From Planctomicrobium sp051465645 (GTDB taxonomy: Bacteria > Planctomycetota > Planctomycetia > Planctomycetales > Planctomycetaceae): 64,000 nt of DNA. Of the stretch, positions 57,979-64,000 are shown piece after piece (within the stretch, counting starts at the first letter, position 1; each line of letters starts with the position of its first letter). The notes beneath the pieces were generated by a model that was not told the origin of the DNA, did not search any database, and saw only the letters and a program-made list of their open reading frames with translations. The DNA lies in the NCBI RefSeq assembly GCF_051465645.1, contig NZ_CP195790.1, positions 2,480,001 through 2,544,000 of the forward strand, read 5' to 3'. Made by a program: the position numbers and the translations under genes.

Positions 57979-58092
57979 GAACCAGAATCACTCAGCTGTT
58001 CGCTATTTCAAAGTCGCATCATTCGTGAACTGACAGCTCATCTCATTTCGCTCATATTTTGCTTTCAGATCGCTCACAGGTAGACCGCTCCA

Positions 58093-59031
58093 ATGGACAA
58101 CCAACTACTCACACTCATCGCGCCCTTCGCCGCGTTCGGAGCAGTTTGCGCTGGGGTCTGGGGAATTGCTCAGGCTTTTGGAAGCAAAGAGAATCGCGCG
58201 TCGGAGCGATTGGACGTTCTGAAAGATCCACTCAGGCGCAATCAGGATCCCGGCAAAGAGGCCGGAATCAGTTCGGTTTTCAACAAAGCCGCACCGACAT
58301 TGTCCAAGGCGTTAGTCCCGAAGACGGAACTCGAAACGAGCGCACTTCGGGTCAAACTGGCGAATGCCGGATTTGGCGGCCCAACGGATATGGTGTCCTT
58401 TCTGGCATTCAAAGTTGTCGCCATGATCGTCGGCGGAATTTTGACTGCAACAGGTTCACTCATGACTCTCGGTTTCACCACCGACAGTCTGATTGCCACC
58501 TGCTTCGGGGCGGGAATGGGAATGTTCTTGCCCGATCTGCTTCTCTCTTTTCTGGCGTCGTCGAGGAAGCAGAAGATCTTCCTGTCACTTCCTGACGCAC
58601 TCGATCTGATGGTTGTTTGTGTCGAAGCTGGACTCGGTCTCGATGCCGCAATGCGACGAGTGGCGGAAGAACTGAACGGGACAGCGAAAGAGCTTTGCGG
58701 TGAGATCAATCACGCCAACTTCCAATTACAGATGGGACGCCCCCGTCGAGAAGTTCTCCATGATCTCGGTGTCCGAACCGGCGTCGATGACGTGAAGTCT
58801 CTGGCTGCAATTCTGATTCAGGCAGACAAGTTCGGATCTTCCATTGCCACTGCACTGCGAGTTCAATCGGACAGCATGCGAGTGAAGCGGAGTCAGCTTG
58901 CGGAAGAAAAGGCGGCGATGACAGCCGTGAAAATGATCTTCCCGCTCGTGCTGTTCATCTTCCCAGGGATCTTCGTCGTGCTCGTTGGGCCAGCTGCCAT
59001 CATGATGATCCGACAACTCCTCGTCGACTAA
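58093..59031 (+). CDS. tadC: TadC-type inner-membrane pilus assembly protein
   Basis: The 312-residue protein is the paralog of TadB, with the same T2SSF domain (DALDLMVVCVEAGLGLDAAMRRVAEELNG and ILIQADKFGSSIATALRVQSDSMRVKR) and a C-terminal pair of helices (KMIFPLVLFIFPGIFVVLVGPAAIMM). It completes the platform of the Tad system. The remaining Tad components (secretin, TadD, flp, TadZ) are not in the window. A long gap of 252 bases separates it from the next gene. Confidence 0.93.
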   Translation: MDNQLLTLIAPFAAFGAVCAGVWGIAQAFGSKENRASERLDVLKDPLRRNQDPGKEAGISSVFNKAAPTLSKALVPKTELETSALRVKLANAGFGGPTDMVSFLAFKVVAMIVGGILTATGSLMTLGFTTDSLIATCFGAGMGMFLPDLLLSFLASSRKQKIFLSLPDALDLMVVCVEAGLGLDAAMRRVAEELNGTAKELCGEINHANFQLQMGRPRREVLHDLGVRTGVDDVKSLAAILIQADKFGSSIATALRVQSDSMRVKRSQLAEEKAAMTAVKMIFPLVLFIFPGIFVVLVGPAAIMMIRQLLVD

Positions 59032-59283
59032 ACGCACCTCGTCGCGTACTCTTCGCAACCATTTTCGCCAACACAACTTGCGAACTGAGCGACTCATCGC
59101 TTTCTCACGACTTCGCAGAGACAGTGTCAGCTGAAGACTGATGTTTCCGGGTTCTTCTCAACCAGATAAACTTCGCGAACGCAGTCTTTTGCAGAAATCA
59201 GGCAGCGCTTTCGCTCCCGTCTTACAGTGAAAACAAAGGGACGCGTCAGCATTGCCTCTGGCACCTTCAGGGAGGAAGGTCCG

Positions 59284-62200
59284 ATGGCACTGGTCACTTC
59301 GACACCGGCTACTTCACTGGTCGCACCTTCAGGTTGCCCACTTCCACGGTGCGCCCACGTACGCACGCTGACAGCGCTCCTCCTGAAAATCTGCGTTCTC
59401 ACTCTTCTCCCCTGCGCGGTTGTTTTCGCTGCAGAAGCAGAAACTCCGGCGACTGTCACAATCAAAGCGGTCCCAACTCCTGCGAATGCCGAACAGGATG
59501 ATGCTTCTCTCCATGGGCTCACTTCGGTTGGAAACACAATCTGGGCCGTCGGCGATCAAGGTGTGATCTGGCGGTCAAAAGACGCTGGGGAAACATGGCA
59601 GTTTCTTGCACTTCCCAACGAAGTCCGTGCTTACTCATTTCGGTCGGTATGCTTTCTGACAGACAGAGTCGGGTGGATTGTTGGCGGAACCGTCCGTCCA
59701 GTTGGAGGTGCACTTCAAGGTGTCGTCCTCACAACCAAGGATGGTGGTGAAAGTTGGGTTGTACAAACCAATCAGGAATTGCCTTACCTGCGCTACGTGA
59801 AGTTTTTCGATCTGGAATTGGGGATCGCTGTTGGTGATCGATCAACAACTTTCCCAGGAGGGGTCATTCAGTCAGAGGATGGGGGGCAAACCTGGTCCGC
59901 GACATCGTCCTCGAAATCTGGACGCTGGAACGCTGCGGCGTTCACCGGAGGCGGACAAGGCATTCTCGGCGGCGATCAAAGCCGACAGGCAGCAGTCTCT
60001 CAGGGATCAGTGAATCCCGCAGGTTCAGGAGCCTTCGGCCTGCAAGCCTGGCGCGGAGCGTCGATTGATGCAACTGGACGAGCATGGATGGCGGGCGAGG
60101 GCGCGGCACTTTCCCAGAGCACGAACTTCGGTGTCTCCTGGACCCCGGTGACGGCAAACCTCCCTCAGCAATTAGACGACTTCACCAACTTTCAATGTGT
60201 CACGCATCGTGAAAATCATGTTTGGGCGGCAGGCAGTCCCGGCGCAGTTATCTGGCACTCTGCAGATGCGGGAACGACATGGCGACCACAACGGACAGGT
60301 GATGCGATTCCGTTGAATTCGATCACATTTCTGGACGATCTGCGAGGGATTGCCATCGGTGAACTGGGGCGGATCTGCCGCACAGATGATGGCGGAAAAT
60401 CCTGGCAGAATGTCCGTGGCACAGGACGCCGCCTGGCATGTCTGGCGATCCAATCGCAGCACCAGAAGACGCCCATCCCATTTCTCACTCGATGGTCGAA
60501 AGAGGACGGATATCGAACTGCCGTTATGGTCGCCACACGTCGCGATCTCGGCGACGATGCACATCTCGCAGAGCAACTTTCCACACGTCTGGCTCATTCC
60601 GCTCAGTCATCAGGAGCCTCACGCGGATGGATCGACTGGCGATTGCCGGTTACGCTTCCGATGCTCGAAAACGACCGCGAGCGTTTACTGGAAGAGTGGA
60701 CACTGCTGACAGATCGAAGGTTGAGCGATGTCCTACTGGCATCAATCGTGGGAGAAATTCGAACATGGCGTCCTTCCGTGTTGCTGATCGATGAACCGGC
60801 AAACAATGAGTTCAGTGCCGAGCTGCTTTATCGAGCCATCAGTAAAGCTATTCAACTGGCGGCCGATCCAACATTTGCATTGAACCAGACGGAAATCTCT
60901 GGCCTGAAGCCCTGGCAGGTTCAAAAACTTGTCATGCAACGCGGGAGTGGAGTTTCAGGAACAATTCGGCTCGATCCGTTTGAAGTTCTACCTCGCCAGA
61001 ACACCACTCTGGAACTCGCGTCTGCACCGGCGATGGGACAGCTTCATGCGTTTGAATCTTCACGAGCCACGGTCTCCGAATTCATCGTCTCCAGAACATT
61101 CGGGGAACAACCGCTCTCGGATCGCAACGTCTTCGGCGATCTCGCGCTGGCCCCCGGCGGAGAGGCCAGACGTCTCTTCCCACCGATTCGAGAACTGGAT
61201 CTCGACCGCACGATCGAGCAAGCCAGACACCGCCGCACAATCACCGCTGCCAGTGAGCGAATCATCAATGACCCACAACGAGGAGGTCAGCTTCTGGCTC
61301 AGTTGAAAGAGATTATTGGCCCACTTTCACCTGAGCAGGCTGCACAACAGCTTTCAGTACTCGGAACGATGTACCACCAACGGGGCGAATGGCAGTTGGC
61401 TGAATCAGTCTACAGTGAATTGATCACTCGCTACCCTGAGCAGCCACCTGCTGTTGAAGCAATGGTCTGGCTGATGAAGTACTGGTCGAGTGCAGAAATG
61501 AACTGGCAGCGATTACGCACGGTTCAAACGACGAAGCGACAGCACCGCAGCACAGCCATGAGCGAAGATGCAATGCGAGCCGCCGTCGAACAATCTCTGC
61601 AGAAAGCTCAGAATGGCGGCTTCCAGACCGTCAGCGGACTGACGGGACCATCACTCACCACACGATCAACAGAAGAGACAATTCAAGCATCTCCATCGAT
61701 TGGAAATGTGCAGTCAGTCGTGACTGCCAATGGAGCTTCCAACAGCCCCTATGACCTGACACTGACACGCTGGCAGAAGTCGGCCGTTGCTGTCTCTGAA
61801 AGCCTCAAGGCCGGGTATCCCCATCTTTCGGACGTCCCGGAGATTCAGTTTGTCACTGCGGCACTGATGCGTCGGCGCGGCGACCATCGTCGGGCAGATG
61901 AGATTTATGGTCGCTATATGCAAACACTGAGCGACGATCCGTGGAACCTCGCGGCGCGGGGCGAAGCCTTCCTGTTACGTCCCGGGTTTCAATCCCCAAA
62001 GCCCATCGTTCAATGTCGCACAGTTTCCAGCCCTCCAGTGCTGGATGGCCTGCTGTCTGACGCATGTTGGGCACAGGCAATCGAAATCCGACTTGGGGAG
62101 GAGCAGAGTGAAACATACATCGGATCACGGATCGATTCTTTAACCCGAACCGGTGGCAGTGAAGCGAAACCTGTCGTGTTCATCGCTCGCGACGCTCGGT

Positions 62201-62628
62201 TCCTGTACCTCGCCGCCACGGTCCCCATCGATCCCTCACTCCCCAACGACCCGCCAGAACTTCCCGGGCGAACACACGATTCTGAATTCGCCAACTTCGA
62301 TCGACTCTGTTTCCAGTTCGACGTGGACAGAGACTATGCAACGTATTACCAGTTCGAAGTTGATCAGCGCGGACATACTCGCGACTCCTGCTGGGGAGAC
62401 CAGTCCTATAACCCGAGCTGGTTTTGTGCAGCAACAAGGACCGCAGACGCATGGCGCGTCGAGTGTGCGATTCCACTTGATGAATTACTGCCAGCGGACC
62501 GCATCTCCGACACGGCATGGGGAGTTGGAATCACTCGAATCATGCCCGGGCGCGGATCTCACAGCTGGACCTCATCCGGAGCGACAGTTCCCCAACCTGC
62601 GAAGTTCGGACTCGTGCGATTCGAGTAG
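59284..62628 (+). CDS. Giant exported protein: YCF48-like propeller, TPR and CBM9-like domains
   Basis: About 1114 residues. The ATG at 59284 is fixed by an excellent GGAGGAAGG (59271-59279); the frame continues upstream to a GTG at 59227. A signal-like hydrophobic stretch (LTALLLKICVLTLLPCAVVFA) lies near 30-50. Residues about 60-395 are a YCF48/BNR-type propeller (repeats of GWIVGG, SEDGGQTW, TDDGGKSW). Residues about 380-555 look like a degenerate LmbE/PIG-L fold. TPR-like pairs appear near 690-720 and 858-886. The last 200 residues resemble carbohydrate-binding CBM9 (VLDGLLSDACW, FQFDVDRDYATYYQFEV). It sits 252 bases after tadC, but its link to the Tad system is unproven. Confidence 0.8.
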   Translation: MALVTSTPATSLVAPSGCPLPRCAHVRTLTALLLKICVLTLLPCAVVFAAEAETPATVTIKAVPTPANAEQDDASLHGLTSVGNTIWAVGDQGVIWRSKDAGETWQFLALPNEVRAYSFRSVCFLTDRVGWIVGGTVRPVGGALQGVVLTTKDGGESWVVQTNQELPYLRYVKFFDLELGIAVGDRSTTFPGGVIQSEDGGQTWSATSSSKSGRWNAAAFTGGGQGILGGDQSRQAAVSQGSVNPAGSGAFGLQAWRGASIDATGRAWMAGEGAALSQSTNFGVSWTPVTANLPQQLDDFTNFQCVTHRENHVWAAGSPGAVIWHSADAGTTWRPQRTGDAIPLNSITFLDDLRGIAIGELGRICRTDDGGKSWQNVRGTGRRLACLAIQSQHQKTPIPFLTRWSKEDGYRTAVMVATRRDLGDDAHLAEQLSTRLAHSAQSSGASRGWIDWRLPVTLPMLENDRERLLEEWTLLTDRRLSDVLLASIVGEIRTWRPSVLLIDEPANNEFSAELLYRAISKAIQLAADPTFALNQTEISGLKPWQVQKLVMQRGSGVSGTIRLDPFEVLPRQNTTLELASAPAMGQLHAFESSRATVSEFIVSRTFGEQPLSDRNVFGDLALAPGGEARRLFPPIRELDLDRTIEQARHRRTITAASERIINDPQRGGQLLAQLKEIIGPLSPEQAAQQLSVLGTMYHQRGEWQLAESVYSELITRYPEQPPAVEAMVWLMKYWSSAEMNWQRLRTVQTTKRQHRSTAMSEDAMRAAVEQSLQKAQNGGFQTVSGLTGPSLTTRSTEETIQASPSIGNVQSVVTANGASNSPYDLTLTRWQKSAVAVSESLKAGYPHLSDVPEIQFVTAALMRRRGDHRRADEIYGRYMQTLSDDPWNLAARGEAFLLRPGFQSPKPIVQCRTVSSPPVLDGLLSDACWAQAIEIRLGEEQSETYIGSRIDSLTRTGGSEAKPVVFIARDARFLYLAATVPIDPSLPNDPPELPGRTHDSEFANFDRLCFQFDVDRDYATYYQFEVDQRGHTRDSCWGDQSYNPSWFCAATRTADAWRVECAIPLDELLPADRISDTAWGVGITRIMPGRGSHSWTSSGATVPQPAKFGLVRFE

Positions 62629-62660
62629 AGCAAGCAGGTTGCAATTCATCCGACTGCCTA

Positions 62661-62691
62661 CAAAAAAACTCCCTGTTCATCACAGGGAGTT
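62661..62691 (-). terminator. Rho-independent terminator between convergent genes
   Basis: A perfect 10-bp stem (AACTCCCTGT at 62667-62676, ACAGGGAGTT at 62682-62691) lies between convergent genes. On the minus strand TTTTTTTG follows, which makes it a strong terminator for the lipoprotein gene ending at 62728. Confidence 0.9.
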
Positions 62692-62727
62692 CGATCTGAA
62701 CGTTTCAATTGCGACAGACGACACTGA

Positions 62728-63165
62728 CTACTTCTTATCGCTGACCAGTTCAAAGTTGAACTGATTCTCTCCTGTTTGCGCCACCTCAGCAGTGAACTCA
62801 CTTTTCTCGTTGTACTTCTTTGGAAGTAACTGAGCAGGGGCACCCGGCGTTTCGCTATCTCCCTTGCTTGCTCCACCAAACTGTCGAATCTCGACGCGGT
62901 ACTTCCCCGGTGGAATTTCGACCTGATACTCCCCCTGATTCACTGCTGCGAGATAGTCAATGGGGGCCGTGTTCGGAAGCGGCTTCGCCTCATGGACAAC
63001 AAACGAGATCTGCCCGGGATCCAATGCTTTCCCGTCCAGCATCACCTTCCCTTTGGCAATGATCATCCCTGAAGCGACAGGCAACGTCGGTTCCTGGCAC
63101 CCTGTCAGACAGAGGCAGACGGATAACAACATCCAGCAGGATGCAAATGCTCCAAAGATGCGCAT
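62728..63165 (-). CDS. Small lipoprotein with carboxypeptidase-regulatory-like fold
   Basis: The 145-residue protein has a clear lipobox LTGC (Cys23) after a hydrophobic signal. The mature part reads as a small beta-sandwich: GKVMLDGKALDPGQISFVV, then YQVEIPPGKYRVEIRQFGG and a C-terminal strand (QFNFELVSDKK). This pattern is typical of transthyretin- or carboxypeptidase-regulatory-like lipoproteins common in planctomycetes. The start at 63165 is preferred over 63189 because it leads straight into the signal. It lies next to the DUF1559 gene on the same strand, a frequent planctomycete arrangement. Confidence 0.85.
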   Translation of the reverse strand: MRIFGAFASCWMLLSVCLCLTGCQEPTLPVASGMIIAKGKVMLDGKALDPGQISFVVHEAKPLPNTAPIDYLAAVNQGEYQVEIPPGKYRVEIRQFGGASKGDSETPGAPAQLLPKKYNEKSEFTAEVAQTGENQFNFELVSDKK

Positions 63166-63268
63166 GATAGAAGTTCTCGTTTGTTGCATTCGGCGGAGTC
63201 AGAAACTGTGATCAACCGTCAGGGAAGTCGAGATTCCCCTGCGGCGCTCAAATGGAGATCAACTTTGC

Positions 63269-64000
63269 CTAAAAGTCGCCTGTAACCTCTCCACCGGCTC
63301 GGGTGGCGAGAGAGCGGTAAAGCGTGCTATCGATGTTCTCATTAGCAAATCGAACAGCACCATCAACCATGGCAACGTGGACGCCTCCAGTATGCGCGCT
63401 GCGTGCATGGAGATAGTTATTTCCGCCATTCACATTCGCACAAGGAACCGGAGCGAAATCAGTCACACATCGAGTCAGTCGATCGGTCTGACGAGAGTTC
63501 GGTGGATTGATGGCGCTGAACCATGTCGTCGAACCAAAGTTATTCCAGATCGCTCCATGCCACGCTGAAGAAGTATCAACTCCGCCTCCAGAGGTTTTAC
63601 AAGGGACAAGGCGAATCTCTCCCAGGAAAAGCGTGTTTGAGGTTCCATCGACAACATCTCGCATTTTCGTACTCGACATTGCGAAGAACATTCCATTAAG
63701 TCGTGGAGACTGGTCAGTTGAAGCAGCAGCATGAGTTCCCAGGCTGCCTTGACATCCGGCATAATTCGTGAACGAATGTGCGATCATCGTCAATGAATCT
63801 GACAACAAATCCCGTTTGTCACTATTTGGGTCACTTGGACAGCGAAGCACCGAAATCACGACTCCACGACCTGGGTAGGTTGAGGTTGCAGCGGAGGTAC
63901 TCATCAGCGGTGAAATCTGATTATAGAGCGGCCCTTGCTCTATATATGGAAAGATCTGAGGAACCCAACTCATTCGAACAACGGGCTTTCCAAAATCTGG
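63269..64000 (-). CDS. DUF1559 pseudopilin-like protein, C-terminal part (5' truncated by window edge)
   Basis: The frame is open through the last base of the window, so the gene starts upstream on the minus strand and the Met at 63973 is internal. The visible 243 residues carry the C-terminal hallmarks of DUF1559: VPQIFPYIEQGPLYNQI, a CPSDPN element, and the ending HTGGVHVAMVDGAVRFANENID. Full proteins of this family have an N-terminal prepilin-type signal and are abundant in planctomycetes. Function is unknown. It pairs with the lipoprotein gene downstream. Confidence 0.93.
   Translation of the reverse strand, partial: PDFGKPVVRMSWVPQIFPYIEQGPLYNQISPLMSTSAATSTYPGRGVVISVLRCPSDPNSDKRDLLSDSLTMIAHSFTNYAGCQGSLGTHAAASTDQSPRLNGMFFAMSSTKMRDVVDGTSNTLFLGEIRLVPCKTSGGGVDTSSAWHGAIWNNFGSTTWFSAINPPNSRQTDRLTRCVTDFAPVPCANVNGGNNYLHARSAHTGGVHVAMVDGAVRFANENIDSTLYRSLATRAGGEVTGDF

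Noticed and set aside
58059..58595. Long frame over tadC
   Set aside because: It is an out-of-frame shadow of tadC, which has the clear family motifs.
63216..63241. Hairpin after the DUF1559 gene
   Set aside because: CAGGGAA/TTCCCTG-type stem has a bulge and no T run, too weak to list as a terminator.

Overview
The window looks like ordinary core chromosome from a planctomycete (phylum Planctomycetota, probably order Planctomycetales). The evidence is its lineage-typical families: two DUF1501 proteins, a DUF1549/DUF1553 protein with CxxCH motifs, a PVC-type heme-binding dehydrogenase, a WD40 protein with a planctomycete cytochrome domain, PPC-domain and YCF48-type exported proteins, a DUF1559 pseudopilin-like protein and very low operon density. 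I found no tRNA, rRNA, CRISPR array, transposase, integrase or prophage. The genus cannot be named from sequence alone.

Layout. 1-4.0 kb: the 3' end of an unknown gene faces a large SGNH/dehydrogenase/cytochrome protein across a terminator. 4.3-10.6 kb (minus): a Rieske ferredoxin follows prs, then a housekeeping run reads ribE, rsmA, guaB and an exported protein of unknown function. 11-14.2 kb (plus): a membrane-anchored GTPase preceded by a tiny leader ORF, and a DUF1501 protein. 14.4-20.4 kb (minus): a GNAT acetyltransferase, a GroES-like protein, galM, a coiled-coil membrane protein and an HtrA-type protease. 20.7-34.2 kb (plus): a small TPR protein, pcp, a ROK kinase and rph in one probable operon, then a SPOR-like exported protein, dgkA, an SGNH pseudo-hydrolase with scpB, a large SpeE-like membrane protein and mutL. 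34.6-37.6 kb: two TIM-barrel isomerase-like genes flank an M29 aminopeptidase. 37.9-45.4 kb: a His/Gly-rich lipoprotein, a 1.1 kb gene-free stretch with terminator-like hairpins, rnr, a TerC-family protein and a diguanylate cyclase. 45.5-54.7 kb (minus): four large planctomycete-type genes (DUF1501, PPC, DUF1549/1553, WD40-cytochrome). 55.6-62.6 kb (plus): cpaF, tadB and tadC, then a giant YCF48/TPR/CBM9-like exported protein. 62.7-64.0 kb (minus): a small lipoprotein and a truncated DUF1559 protein.

How the genes fit together. Much of the window is central metabolism: nucleotide and cofactor synthesis (prs, guaB, ribE), RNA and ribosome maturation (rsmA, rph, rnr), and DNA repair and segregation (mutL, scpB). 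Interleaved with it is a large exported inventory. The 45.5-54.7 kb block is the most distinctive part. It resembles a secreted or periplasmic redox and polymer-handling module, but terminator-like hairpins follow two of its genes, so it may not be one simple transcript. The tad genes are the cytoplasmic ATPase and inner-membrane core of a Tad pilus or secretion system; the rest of that machinery is not in view.

I did not find a clearly new biological system. The best leads are the leader ORF before the GTPase, the degenerate-enzyme fusions (SGNH, SpeE-like, possible LmbE-like), the structured gene-free stretch at 38.5-39.6 kb, the two dyad operators and the hairpin-punctuated planctomycete module. 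All coordinates and motifs come from reading the sequence. Family assignments rest on remembered motifs, not on searches.
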